Source: Croceibacterium aestuarii (GTDB lineage Bacteria; Pseudomonadota; Alphaproteobacteria; Sphingomonadales; Sphingomonadaceae). Taken from it: a stretch of DNA of 64,000 nt. Below the pieces are notes generated by a model. It was not told the DNA's origin. It worked only from the letters and a program-made list of their open reading frames with translations, and ran no database searches. This document shows positions 27,606-36,298 of this stretch, piece after piece (positions within the stretch are counted from its first letter, which is position 1; every line of letters starts with the position of its first letter). The position numbers and the translations under genes were made by a program. Location of the stretch: positions 682,001 through 746,000 of the forward strand of contig NZ_CP131039.1 in NCBI RefSeq assembly GCF_030657335.1. The letters are read 5' to 3'.

Positions 27606-28130
27606 ATGCAAACCGTTATCGATCCCCGACCGACACCTTCCGCGCCGCACATGACCGTGGAGCTGGCCAATTACGCCGACCCGCTTCACGCCGCCGACGT
27701 GGTCCTGCTCACCGACGCCTATGCCCGCGATCCGATGGGCGGCGGCGAGGCGCTGCCGGCCGATGTCTGCAGCCGGCTGGTCGATGGCCTCGCCGCGGCG
27801 CCAGGAGCCTTCTCGCTGATCGCCCGCGTCGACGGCCGCCCGGCGGGCATCGCCAACTGCCTCACCGGGTTCTCGACGTTCGCGGCGCGCCCGCTGGTCA
27901 ACGTCCACGACCTCGGCGTGCTTCCCGCCTACCGCGGACGCGGCGTCGGCAAGGCGCTTCTCGGCGCGATCGAGCAGGAAGCGGCGAAGCGCGGCGCCTG
28001 CAAGGTCACGCTCGAAGTGCTCGAAGGCAACCAGCCGGCGCGCAAGCTCTACGCCGCGACCGGCTATTGCCAGTATGCCCTTGATCAGGCGACCGGCACT
28101 GCCCAGTTCTGGGAGAAGAAACTGCCATGA
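27606..28130 (+). CDS. GNAT acetyltransferase in the suf operon
   Basis: A protein of 174 residues from the ATG at 27606; a second ATG at 27651 is possible and neither has a clear ribosome site. The acetyl-CoA site is VHDLGVLPAYRGRGVGKALL, with ARKLYAATGY at the C-terminus. The substrate is unknown. It lies between the DUF59 gene and sufA and overlaps sufA by four bases. Whether it modifies a SUF protein or merely shares the transcript cannot be said. Confidence 0.85.
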   Translation: MQTVIDPRPTPSAPHMTVELANYADPLHAADVVLLTDAYARDPMGGGEALPADVCSRLVDGLAAAPGAFSLIARVDGRPAGIANCLTGFSTFAARPLVNVHDLGVLPAYRGRGVGKALLGAIEQEAAKRGACKVTLEVLEGNQPARKLYAATGYCQYALDQATGTAQFWEKKLP

Positions 28131-28489
28131 ACGAACAGACCACCACTCGTCCGGCCCGCCCCGCCGCCGTCGTCCTGACCCCCGCGGCCGAGGAGCGCAT
28201 TGCCGAGCTCATGGCCAAGGCGCCCGAAGACGCCATCGGCGTCAAGCTGTCGACTCCCAAGCGCGGCTGCTCGGGCCTCGCCTATTCGGTCGACTACGTC
28301 AGCGAGGAAGCACCTTTCGACGAGAAGATCGTCACCCCCGGCGGCACGTTCTACATCGACGGCGCCAGCGTGCTCTACCTCGTCGGCAGCACGATGGACT
28401 GGGTGGTCGACGACTTCACCGCCGGCTTCGTGTTCGAAAATCCCAACGCCAAGGGCGCGTGTGGCTGCGGCGAGAGCTTCATGGTGTGA
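28127..28489 (+). CDS. sufA: A-type Fe-S carrier SufA/IscA
   Basis: A protein of 120 residues. The three ligand cysteines are in TPKRGCSGLAYS and GACGCGESFMV. It has the family start VLTPAAEERIAELM after a Pro-rich extension of 15 residues. It probably accepts clusters from SufBCD. It is the last gene of the operon and overlaps the GNAT gene by four bases. It ends 11 bases before the convergent minus-strand gene, and no terminator is evident. Confidence 0.93.
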   Translation: MNEQTTTRPARPAAVVLTPAAEERIAELMAKAPEDAIGVKLSTPKRGCSGLAYSVDYVSEEAPFDEKIVTPGGTFYIDGASVLYLVGSTMDWVVDDFTAGFVFENPNAKGACGCGESFMV

Positions 28490-28500
28490 AGGCGCTTCAA

Positions 28501-29442
28501 TCAGGTCTGCGAGATTTCCTCGGTTACGAAGGCGAGTAGCGCCTGTTCGAGGTCGTCGACCTGGTCGTCGGCCATGATTCGATCCTCGAGCCACTCCTGT
28601 TCTTTCGGCGTCACTGCCTCGGCCTCGAGCGCCAGCTGGTCGCGCGAGGGCTCGGAGCCTTTCTTCCCGAACACCACGCCGAAGGCATTGGGCGCGCCCT
28701 TGGCCATGCGGCCGATGAAGCTGCCGACGCCGCTCGCGCTGTCGTTCATGAACGCTTCGAGCTCGGCGGCGCGTTCGCGCGACAGCTGCGCCGAGAGCGC
28801 GACGTAGCCCTGCAGGTAGTTGCCGACGCCCTGCACGAACAGCTGCTGCCACTCGGGCGCGTTGTCCTGCCCGAGCGTCGCATCCTTGATGCGGAACAGC
28901 ATTTCCGCCTCTTCGCGGCTCACCGCCGCCGGGCGGTCGCCGCCCGCGGCGAAGATCGTCCGGCGCAGCACGGCGCAATCGGCGCCGGTGACCTTGGCCG
29001 GTTCGAGCGAGCCGCCCTTGCGGGTCGGGCCGCTCCCGGTCATCACCGCGCGTTCGACTTCCTCCAGCACCGCGTGCTTGAGCATGTCGGGAACGTTGCT
29101 GGCCTTCTCGATCACCCGCACGATCAGCTCGAGCTCGGTCATCGAATCGAGCGTGCCGTCGGCGGTGACGCGGGCCACCAGCCATTCGGCCTGAGCGTCG
29201 GTGACGTAGCCTTTCGGCTCCCAGGTATTGAGGACGTATTCGCCGATCGCCTCGACCAGGAAATCGCACCATTCCGCAGGGCGTTCGCCGAGCAGGGCGT
29301 CGATCGCGAAGATGGCCTCGGCCTCCTCGTGATTGATCACGCCGTCGCCCCAGCCTTCGCGGCGCAGCGCGAGAATTTCCTCGTGCGTGATCGCGCCGTC
29401 GGCGGCGGCCTGGCGGGCGATATCGGAAAAATGCATGGTCAT
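28501..29442 (-). CDS. Hypothetical protein with an internal duplication
   Basis: A protein of 313 residues, soluble and mainly helical, with no signal peptide. Two copies of a domain of about 75 residues are visible. Copy one runs from about residue 20 (ALRREGWGDGVINHEEAEAI to AEWCDFLVEAIGEYV), copy two from about 160 (VLRRTIFAAGGDRP to PEWQQLFVQGVGNYLQGYV). Both share an LRR start, a short Gly/Asp loop, EEAE and a W-x-x-x-F-V motif. It is distantly like TerB/EF-hand-type calcium proteins, but I cannot assign it. The start is either of two ATGs at 29442 and 29436. Confidence 0.75.
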   Translation of the reverse strand: MTMHFSDIARQAAADGAITHEEILALRREGWGDGVINHEEAEAIFAIDALLGERPAEWCDFLVEAIGEYVLNTWEPKGYVTDAQAEWLVARVTADGTLDSMTELELIVRVIEKASNVPDMLKHAVLEEVERAVMTGSGPTRKGGSLEPAKVTGADCAVLRRTIFAAGGDRPAAVSREEAEMLFRIKDATLGQDNAPEWQQLFVQGVGNYLQGYVALSAQLSRERAAELEAFMNDSASGVGSFIGRMAKGAPNAFGVVFGKKGSEPSRDQLALEAEAVTPKEQEWLEDRIMADDQVDDLEQALLAFVTEEISQT

Positions 29443-29505
29443 GGGCGCGAGTGTTCCCCGGTCGAATATCGCCCGGGTTTATGGCCCGATACCCTTAAAT
29501 CCGGG

Positions 29506-29937
29506 TTACTTTCTCAGCGCCCGCACGCAGGCGGCGCGGTCGACGTCGAGACCGTCGCTCTGCCGCCGGGCGTCGACGTACGTGGCGACCGGCTCCGCCC
29601 CCGGCCGCAGCGGGTAGAGGAAAATGTCGAGCACGCAGGCCTCGCCGGCAAACTGCAGCTTGCGCATGTCGCCTTCGCGCACGTCGAGCCGCGGCTTGCC
29701 GAACAGGCGGGTGAGACGGCCCGCGTCCTGCTCGATGACGTCCTCGAGCCCCGCCGCGTGCAGGACCTGCGGGACGACGAAGCCGCGCGGCGCCGGTTGC
29801 TGTGGGCGCGACGGCGGCACCTCGCGCGCAGCCGGCGGGCGCGGCACGGTCGCGACGTCGCGCGCCGGCTGGGCCGGGGGCACCGCCGTACAGCCGGCGA
29901 GCAATCCGGCCAGCACGAAGGCCGCGCTAAACCGCAT
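29506..29937 (-). CDS. Lipoprotein, hypothetical
   Basis: A protein of 143 residues with a signal peptide ending in the lipobox LLAGC at residues 12-16. A Pro-rich linker of about 35 residues follows. The C-terminal half contains GLEDVIEQDAGRLTRLFGKP and ACVLDIFLYP. The pattern resembles small periplasmic lipoproteins common in sphingomonads with no known role. Its start overlaps the end of the EI24 gene by 11 bases. Confidence 0.8.
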   Translation of the reverse strand: MRFSAAFVLAGLLAGCTAVPPAQPARDVATVPRPPAAREVPPSRPQQPAPRGFVVPQVLHAAGLEDVIEQDAGRLTRLFGKPRLDVREGDMRKLQFAGEACVLDIFLYPLRPGAEPVATYVDARRQSDGLDVDRAACVRALRK

Positions 29938-30628
29938 GGAGCGCCCTCCCGCGGCCGTGTACCAGGTGCGTGGCGGCCGCCGCGCCCAGAACCGGCGCGA
30001 TCAGGTTGGCGAAAGGCACGAACATCAGCGCGGCGATGGCCCCGCCGAGCAGGAACCGTTCCGCCCGGCTCACCGGCGCGGGCGTTTCGCGCGTCGGCCG
30101 GTGGCGCAGCCAGACCATGTCGACCAGTTCGCGCCCGAGCAGCCAGGCGTTGACCGCCCAGAACAGCGCCGCCGTGCCGATGCCGGTGAACAGCAGCGCG
30201 AGCGCGAAGGGCGCAGCCACGAGGTTGGCGAGCAGGGCGCGCGCGGCGCCGCCCAGCGCGATGCGAACCTCTTCGGCAAGCCCCAGCTTGCGCGCCCGCG
30301 AATGGGCATCGGCGTAGAAGCGCCGCTCCACGGCCACGACCACGTCGTCGGCGAAGAACTGCAGGATGGCGAGCGCGACGATTCGAAACAGCAGCCAGCC
30401 GGCGAGGACCGTGACGAGGAGCGCAGCCAGCGCGCCCAGTTCGGCGCCGTAGGCGACGCCGAGCGAAGCCAGCCAGGTGTCGAGGGCATAGAGCAGCGCC
30501 CCGCCAAGGGCGACGAACACCGCCAGCGTCGAGAGCGCGACCTTGATCAGCAGGCGCAGCACGGCGCCTTCGGCGAGCGCGCCGGCGCCGCGCAACAGCG
30601 CTGTCGGGAGGCCAAGGGGCGCTTGCAT
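29927..30628 (-). CDS. EI24-domain membrane protein (CysZ-like)
   Basis: A protein of 233 residues with four or five hydrophobic segments. The EI24/CysZ family pattern is visible in LLRGAGALAEGAVLRLLIKV at the start and FTGIGTAALFWAVNAWLLGRE in the middle, with AERFLLGGAIAALMFVPFANLIAPVLGAAAATHLV at the end. CysZ moves sulfate, but many EI24 proteins have other or unknown roles. The ATG at 30628 fits the family start. It leads a two-gene unit with the lipoprotein. Confidence 0.82.
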   Translation of the reverse strand: MQAPLGLPTALLRGAGALAEGAVLRLLIKVALSTLAVFVALGGALLYALDTWLASLGVAYGAELGALAALLVTVLAGWLLFRIVALAILQFFADDVVVAVERRFYADAHSRARKLGLAEEVRIALGGAARALLANLVAAPFALALLFTGIGTAALFWAVNAWLLGRELVDMVWLRHRPTRETPAPVSRAERFLLGGAIAALMFVPFANLIAPVLGAAAATHLVHGRGRALHAV

Positions 30629-30749
30629 CGTTCGGAGGCCCAAGTGCCGCCGGGCCGGGATCAAGTCAATCGCGCGCGGGGCCTGCGCCTTGGCCTTGCG
30701 CCGATCCGCCGCTAAGGCGCGGCGGCTTGCACCAACGACAGGACCCTAC

Positions 30750-31742
30750 ATGACCCAGCCCCGCTACGACGTAATCGCCATCGGCAACGCCATTGTCGAC
30801 GTGATGGCCCCTTGCGACGATGGTCTGATCGACGAGCTCGGGCTCAACAAGGGGGGCATGACGCTGGTCGATACCGACCGGGCGAACGAACTTTACGACG
30901 CGATGGGGCCGGCACGCGAAATTTCCGGCGGTTCGGCAGCCAACACCCTCGCCGGCCTTTCCGCGATGGGCGCGCAGTGCGCGTTCATCGGCCAGGTCGC
31001 GCAGGACCAGCTCGGCGCGGTCTTCGCGCACGACATCCGAGCGGTGGGCATCGATTTCGACACCCCCCCGCGCGCCGGCGATCCGCCGACCGCGCGCTGC
31101 CTGATCTTCGTTACCCCCGACGCGCAGCGCACGATGAACACCTTCCTCGGCGCCTCGCAGTACCTGCCCGCCTCGGCGCTCGACGAAGAGGCGATCGGCG
31201 GGGCGCGGGTGCTCTACCTCGAAGGGTATCTGTGGGATCCCGAAGAGCCTCGCGCCGCGATGCGCCGGGCCATCGAGACCGCCCGCAATGCCGGGCGCGA
31301 GGTCGCCTTCACGCTCTCCGACGCTTTCGTAATCAGCCGTCACGGCGACGATTTCCGCCAGCTCATCGAGGGCGGCCTGATCGACATCCTCTTCGCCAAT
31401 CACGTCGAACTCGCCGCGCTGACCGGCGAAGACGATTTCGAGGCCGGCATTGCAGCGCTCGAGGGCAAGGTCCCGGTGCTCGTCGTGACCCGCAGCGAGA
31501 AGGGCGCCGTCGCCGTCTCGGGCGGAGAGCGCGCCGAGGTCGCGGCGGAGCCGACCGAAGTGGTCGACACCACCGGCGCCGGCGACCTTTTCGCCGCCGG
31601 CTTCCTCTACGGCCACGTCAACGGCGAACCGCTCGAGCGCAGCTTGCGCCGCGGGGCCATCGCCGCGGCCGAGATCATCAGCCACTACGGCGCCCGTTCC
31701 GAAGTCGACCTCGCCGCGCTGATGGCGGAAAAGCTCGGCTAG
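30750..31742 (+). CDS. PfkB-family sugar or adenosine kinase
   Basis: A protein of 330 residues. The PfkB signature near the N-terminus is ISGGSAANTLAGLSAMG, and the C-terminal signature DTTGAGDLFAAGFLYG has the catalytic Asp in GAGD. Alphaproteobacterial members of this form are usually called adenosine kinase or carbohydrate kinase. The start is the ATG at 30750 behind CAGGACCC. The substrate cannot be chosen from sequence. It precedes the four-repeat membrane protein by 38 bases. Confidence 0.9.
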   Translation: MTQPRYDVIAIGNAIVDVMAPCDDGLIDELGLNKGGMTLVDTDRANELYDAMGPAREISGGSAANTLAGLSAMGAQCAFIGQVAQDQLGAVFAHDIRAVGIDFDTPPRAGDPPTARCLIFVTPDAQRTMNTFLGASQYLPASALDEEAIGGARVLYLEGYLWDPEEPRAAMRRAIETARNAGREVAFTLSDAFVISRHGDDFRQLIEGGLIDILFANHVELAALTGEDDFEAGIAALEGKVPVLVVTRSEKGAVAVSGGERAEVAAEPTEVVDTTGAGDLFAAGFLYGHVNGEPLERSLRRGAIAAAEIISHYGARSEVDLAALMAEKLG

Positions 31743-31780
31743 GACTGGGGTCGGGCGCGGCCGGCGGCGTCTCACCCGCG

Positions 31781-32587
31781 ATGGGACAGACACGGGATGC
31801 GGCCGCGCCGCGCGATGCCGCGCTGACCAAGGTCCCCGCGGTGACGCTGGGCTTCTGGGTCATCAAGATCCTCGCCACCACCTTCGGCGAGACGATGGGC
31901 GACACCGTCAGCATGAGCTGGCTCGGCGAAACGACGGCGGCTGCCGGCCGGTCGGGCCTCAACGGCTACCTCGTCGGCACCGCGCTGTTCGGCGGCTTGC
32001 TCGCTCTGCTCGTCTGGCTGCAAGTCCGGGCCCGGCGCTTCCACCCCTATCTCTACTGGGCGACGATCATCGTCTCGACCACCGCCGGTACGACGCTGGC
32101 CGACTTCGCCACGCGGTCGCTCGGCGTCGGCTACCCCGGCGGTTCGTTGCTCCTGCTTGGCCTCGTGGCGGCTTCGCTGCTTACCTGGCACCGCGCGCTC
32201 GGCACGATCTCGGTCCGCTCGGTGCACGAACCCAGGGCCGAGCTCTACTACTGGCTGACCATCACCTTCTCCCAGACGCTCGGCACCGCGCTTGGCGACT
32301 GGGTGGCCGACGGGCCGCTCGGCTACCTCGGCGCGGCGGAAATATTCGGCGGGGCGCTGGCGCTCGTCGCCGCGGCCTATTTCTTCACCCGCGCGAACCG
32401 CGTGGCGCTGTTCTGGGCGGCGTTCATTCTCACCCGCCCGCTGGGCGCGGTCGTCGGCGATTTCCTCGACAAGCCGGTGGCTCATGGCGGGCTCGAACTG
32501 AGCCGGCTGGCGGCATCGCTGGTGCTCGGCGGTGCGATCGTGGCGCTCGTCTGGCTCGTGCCGCAGCGCGCCCAGGTGCGCGGCTGA
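31781..32587 (+). CDS. COG4705-type membrane protein with four repeats
   Basis: A protein of 268 residues with about eight membrane segments. Four similar motifs recur at about equal spacing: TFGETMGDTVS, TTAGTTLADFA, TLGTALGDWVAD and PLGAVVGDFLD. Each ends in a conserved Asp near the membrane. The plan suggests an ancient fourfold duplication and a pore or transporter with four acidic residues. The family is conserved in proteobacteria as uncharacterised COG4705 membrane proteins. It follows the PfkB kinase. Confidence 0.8.
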   Translation: MGQTRDAAAPRDAALTKVPAVTLGFWVIKILATTFGETMGDTVSMSWLGETTAAAGRSGLNGYLVGTALFGGLLALLVWLQVRARRFHPYLYWATIIVSTTAGTTLADFATRSLGVGYPGGSLLLLGLVAASLLTWHRALGTISVRSVHEPRAELYYWLTITFSQTLGTALGDWVADGPLGYLGAAEIFGGALALVAAAYFFTRANRVALFWAAFILTRPLGAVVGDFLDKPVAHGGLELSRLAASLVLGGAIVALVWLVPQRAQVRG

Positions 32588-32645
32588 CGCGCCCCCTTGC
32601 CGCCGGCGGCGCAGCGGGCCATTCTGCGGCCGAAGGGAGAGTGGC

Positions 32646-33134
32646 ATGGCGGGGAAGGTTTCGCTCGAGGATCGCGTCGCTATCGACGAGCTGATGGCGC
32701 GCTATTGCTGGGCGCTCGATACGGGCGATTTCGAAGGCTACGCGGCGACCTTCGCCGAGGACGGCTGGCTGCGCCACTGGCCCCAGGGGCAGTGTGTCGG
32801 GCGCGAAGGGCTCAAGCGGGCGACCGACTCGCTGTGGTACGACAAGCCCAATCACTATCTCGGCCGCCAGCACCGCTTCTCGGCCGTGCTGATGAGCCCG
32901 AAGGGAGAGAACGGGGTGCGGATCAAGGCCTTCTGGTCGATCCTGCAGCACGACGTCGAGACCTTCGAAAACCGGGTCTTCGGCATGGGCACCTGGGACA
33001 CGCTGGCGGTAAGAGAAACAGACGGCGAATGGCGCTTCGCCAGCGTCGATGTCGACCTGTGGATCAAGGGCCAGGTTCCCTGGGTCGGCGAGGATCGGGC
33101 GTGGAAGACTCCGCCGGCCAAGGCGGCCGAGTAG
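32646..33134 (+). CDS. SnoaL-like (NTF2-fold) protein
   Basis: A protein of 162 residues with an NTF2-like fold. It starts LEDRVAIDELMARYCWALD, which is the usual first helix of SnoaL_4 proteins. GDFEGYAATFAEDGWL and the later GEWRFASVDVDLW are typical. Members include dehydratase and ring-hydroxylation subunits and many orphan enzymes. The ATG at 32646 has GGGAGAGTGG upstream. It is followed two bases later by the MFS transporter, which suggests a shared pathway for an aromatic compound, but this is a guess. Confidence 0.82.
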   Translation: MAGKVSLEDRVAIDELMARYCWALDTGDFEGYAATFAEDGWLRHWPQGQCVGREGLKRATDSLWYDKPNHYLGRQHRFSAVLMSPKGENGVRIKAFWSILQHDVETFENRVFGMGTWDTLAVRETDGEWRFASVDVDLWIKGQVPWVGEDRAWKTPPAKAAE

Positions 33135-33135
33135 C

Positions 33136-34368
33136 TTGACCGCCGACAGCCGGGCGGCGCTGCCAGCCCTCGTACAAGTATGGGGGCTCGTGACGGTGGC
33201 GCTGTGTCTCGCCGCGCTCGTGATCGACGGGCTCGACTACCAGTTGCTCGCCCTCACCGCGCCGCTGATCATGGCCGAATGGGCCGTCGCGCGGGCCGAT
33301 TTCGGCACTGCGATGGCCGCCGCGCTGTTCGGCATGGCCTTCGGCGCCGCGGGGGGCGGATGGCTGGGCGACCGGATCGGCCGCGTGCGGGCGCTCGCCC
33401 TGTCCGTGATTCTGTTCGGGTGCGCCACGATGGCGGTGAGCCGGACCGGCGAGATTGCTCCGCTCGCTGCGCTGCGCGTCCTCGGCGGTATCGGCTTCGG
33501 CGCGGCGGGCCCCAATGCGCTCGCGCTGGCCTGCGAATGGATGCCGCTGCGCTTCAGGACCTACGTCGTGGCCTTGCTCTCGGTCGGGACGCCGGCGGGC
33601 GGGATGATCGGCGCGGCCGCGCTGCCCGCCCTGCTGCCGTCGCTCGGCTGGCGCGGGGTTTTCCTCTCGCTGGGAATCGCCGCGGTTGCCCTCGGCGCCG
33701 TGCTTGTCGGTGTCCTGCGCAATCCGGCCCACGAAGCGCGGTCCGCGGTCGGCGCGCGAAGCTTGCTCTCGGCCCCGTTCGCCCGGCTCAATATCGGCGT
33801 GGGGCTCAGTTTCGCCGCGCTGATCGCGATCAGCTACGGTCTCAATGCCTGGATGCCCTCGTTTCTCACCGCGGCCGGATTCACGCTCGAACAGGCCCTG
33901 GCGGCGAGCTTCGCGTTCAATGCCTGCTCGATCCTCGGGGCTTTTGCCGCCGGATGGCTGGCCCGGGCGCAGGGCTCGCGGCGGGTCATGCTGGGCAGTG
34001 CGGTGCTCACCGCGGTCCTTCTCGTATCGTTCGGCGTCACGCTCGACGCCGCACCGGGGGCCCGCGCGGCGATCGATGCGCTCGCCGCCTCGGTCGGTTT
34101 CGCCGCCAGCGTCGGGATCACCACGCTCTACGCCATGGCTGCGCTGCTCTACCCGCCCGAGGTTCGCGCCGGCGGGATCGGGCTGGGCATGACGAGCGGG
34201 CGGATCGGCGGGATCGCGATGAGTTTCGCGGGCGGATACCTGCTCGATTTCGCGGACGGTTCGGCTTCGGTGCTGTTCGGCGTGCTCGCCGCGGCCGCGA
34301 TCGTCGCGACCACCGCGGGCTGGCTGGTGCGCCGCCATATCCCGGCGCACGGATTGGAAGTTTCTTAG
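33136..34368 (+). CDS. MFS transporter, aromatic-acid (AAHS)-like
   Basis: A protein of 410 residues starting at a TTG at 33136, two bases after the SnoaL gene. Twelve membrane segments are visible. The loop 2-3 motif is GWLGDRIGRVRAL, and VIDGLDYQLLALTAPLI in segment 1 is the AAHS-type D-G-x-D motif. It should import a small organic acid with protons; the substrate is unknown. An IR (TTAGGA and TCCTAA) overlaps its stop. Confidence 0.88.
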   Translation: MTADSRAALPALVQVWGLVTVALCLAALVIDGLDYQLLALTAPLIMAEWAVARADFGTAMAAALFGMAFGAAGGGWLGDRIGRVRALALSVILFGCATMAVSRTGEIAPLAALRVLGGIGFGAAGPNALALACEWMPLRFRTYVVALLSVGTPAGGMIGAAALPALLPSLGWRGVFLSLGIAAVALGAVLVGVLRNPAHEARSAVGARSLLSAPFARLNIGVGLSFAALIAISYGLNAWMPSFLTAAGFTLEQALAASFAFNACSILGAFAAGWLARAQGSRRVMLGSAVLTAVLLVSFGVTLDAAPGARAAIDALAASVGFAASVGITTLYAMAALLYPPEVRAGGIGLGMTSGRIGGIAMSFAGGYLLDFADGSASVLFGVLAAAAIVATTAGWLVRRHIPAHGLEVS

Positions 34369-34403
34369 GAAAATCCTCCTAATGCCCGGCCGAGGGGCAA
34401 CGA

Positions 34404-35489
34404 ATGGAATTCTCCGCAATCCACATTCCGGTGTTCGACTTGAACACCGCGGAAGGCGCCACGGCGCACCAGCGCGCCTGGCGCCATCTCGAGAGCCGCG
34501 CCACGCTGCCGACCCAGCACCCCGATTTCGTCGCCGCCTTGCGTCCGACGCTGCTCGCCGGCGACGAACTGGCGCTGTTCCAGGTCGAGAGCGAGGGGCG
34601 CTTCGAGGCGGTGCTGCCGCTCGCCCGCTCGCGCCGCGCCTTTTCCCGCTGGCGGCTGGCGGGCGACGACGAGGTGTTCGAACCGGGCGATGTCCTGGCG
34701 CGCGATTCGGTCGCGGCACATCGTCTTGCCACTCTGGTCGCGCGCGAGCGGCGTCCGCTGATCATGGCGCGGGTGCCGGCCAGCTCGGCCTTCGTTCCGG
34801 AGCTGCGCGAAGCGATGCGCGGGCGGGGGCTGGTCGATATACGTCCGGCGCCGCCGTGCCCGACGATCGCGCTGGACGAGAGCTGGGGCGAACCGGAAAG
34901 CCATTTCAGCGCGCGCCGCCGCTCGGACTTTCGCCGCGCTGCGCGCCGCGCCGCCGAATTCGGCGAGGCGACGTTCGAGATCCTCACGCCGACCCCTGGA
35001 GATTTCGACGCGGCCTTCGATGCCGCCATCGCGGTCGAGGCCGCCGGCTGGAAACGCGCCGCCGGCTCGGCGATTGCCTGCGACCCGCGCAAGGAGGCCT
35101 TCTTCCGCGCCTATCTCAAGGCGGCGAGCGAGAACTGGAACTGCCGCATCTCCTTTCTCAGGCTCGGCGGGCGGATCGCTGCAATGCACCTCGCGGTCGA
35201 GCTGGGCGGGCGGCACTGGCTCTACAAGATCGGGTTCGACGAACGCTTCGGCCGCTGCTCGCCCGGCACGCTGCTCATGCTTCACGCGCTCGGCGATGCG
35301 GCGCGGCGCGGGATCAAGCGCTTCGAGCTGATGGGCGACGCGGAGAGCTGGATCGCCGACCTGTGGACGCGCGAGGCGCATCCCTGCGTGCAGCTCAGGA
35401 CCTACCCCTTCGGCCCGGCCGGCGCCGCCGCGTTCGCCGCCGACAGCGCTCGCTGGACGTGGCGGCGGCTGGCCCGGGTGCGGCGATGA
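34404..35489 (+). CDS. CelD-type GNAT acetyltransferase (BioF2-like)
   Basis: A protein of 361 residues of the GNAT_6/CelD group, which is related to FemAB transferases. The N-terminal half has HQRAWRHLESRATLPTQHPDFV; the C-terminal GNAT half has AIAVEAAGWKRAAGSAIACD, FFRAYLKAASENW and FDERFGRCSPGTLLMLHAL. Members often act in polysaccharide production, transferring an acyl or aminoacyl group. The start is the ATG at 34404 (GAGGGGCAACGA upstream). Its stop overlaps the next gene by four bases, so the pair is co-translated. Confidence 0.85.
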   Translation: MEFSAIHIPVFDLNTAEGATAHQRAWRHLESRATLPTQHPDFVAALRPTLLAGDELALFQVESEGRFEAVLPLARSRRAFSRWRLAGDDEVFEPGDVLARDSVAAHRLATLVARERRPLIMARVPASSAFVPELREAMRGRGLVDIRPAPPCPTIALDESWGEPESHFSARRRSDFRRAARRAAEFGEATFEILTPTPGDFDAAFDAAIAVEAAGWKRAAGSAIACDPRKEAFFRAYLKAASENWNCRISFLRLGGRIAAMHLAVELGGRHWLYKIGFDERFGRCSPGTLLMLHALGDAARRGIKRFELMGDAESWIADLWTREAHPCVQLRTYPFGPAGAAAFAADSARWTWRRLARVRR

Positions 35490-36298
35490 ACCTGGCGCTG
35501 CGCGAGCGCCTGCGCCGCGCGCGCTATGCGCTGCCCGAGCTGGTCGAGACCGCGGCGCCCCGCCTCGACATCGATGCCGCGGTGCGGCACATCGCCGGCG
35601 TGGGTGGGCGCGGCGTTCGCACCACGGCGGGCTATTTCCACGCCAGCCGCGAAAGCGCGGCGGAAGTCGCCGCCATCTGGCGCGATCTGGCCGCGGGGCT
35701 GGCTGCCGCTGCGATCGACACCCGCATCGCGATAAAGGCCAACGCGCTCGGCTTCGACCCCGCGTCCATTTCCGCCATCGCGGCGAGCGGAGTGCCGCTG
35801 AGCTTCGATGCCATGGCCCCGGCCTGGGCCGACGACATCCTCGCGCTGGGACGGGAATTCGCCGCCGGCGTGGCGCTTCCCGCGCGCTGGCACCGCAGTC
35901 CGGCCGATGCCCGGGCCTTGCGCAATGGGCCGTGCCGCATTCGCTTGGTCAAGGGCGAATGGGCCGACCCGTCGGCCGACGTTCCCGACCCCTTTGCCGC
36001 CTATCTGGCCCTGACCGAAAGCCTCGCCGGCCGCGCCGGCCCGGTCGGAATCGCGACGCACGACCCGGCGCTGGCCGAAGCAGCGCTGACCATCCTCGCG
36101 GCGGCCGGGACGCCATGCGAGCTCGAGCAGCTGCGCGGGCTGCCGCGGCGGCGCACCGTGGCGATTGCCAGAAGGCTCGGCGTGCCGGTTCGGCTCTACC
36201 TCCCGTTCGGGCCCGGCTGGTGGCCTTACGCGGTCAATCAGGCGCTCGCCCGCCCGCACCTCCCGCTGTGGGCGATGCGCGATGCGCTCGGCCTCTGA
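35486..36298 (+). CDS. Proline-dehydrogenase-like TIM-barrel protein lacking the Arg pair
   Basis: A protein of 270 residues matching proline dehydrogenase (PRODH) blocks by eye: IAIKANALGFD for the SIKxTALG strand, IRLVKGEW for LVKGAY, GIATHDPAL, CELEQLRGLP, and VRLYLPFGPGWWPYAVNQALAR for VRVYVPYGxxWxPYxxRRLxER. The two arginines that bind the proline carboxylate are Asn251 and Gln252 here. FAD-binding positions appear kept. It may oxidise a different substrate or have lost activity. It is co-translated with the CelD gene and convergent with purD. Confidence 0.75.
   Translation: MNLALRERLRRARYALPELVETAAPRLDIDAAVRHIAGVGGRGVRTTAGYFHASRESAAEVAAIWRDLAAGLAAAAIDTRIAIKANALGFDPASISAIAASGVPLSFDAMAPAWADDILALGREFAAGVALPARWHRSPADARALRNGPCRIRLVKGEWADPSADVPDPFAAYLALTESLAGRAGPVGIATHDPALAEAALTILAAAGTPCELEQLRGLPRRRTVAIARRLGVPVRLYLPFGPGWWPYAVNQALARPHLPLWAMRDALGL

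Noticed and set aside
34365-34382. TTAGGA-N6-TCCTAA inverted repeat
   Set aside because: It overlaps the MFS stop codon and is short; chance is a good explanation.
33064-34719. Long minus-strand frame of 551 residues
   Set aside because: Antisense to the MFS transporter and CelD genes; very Arg/Gly/Glu-rich with no recognisable family.
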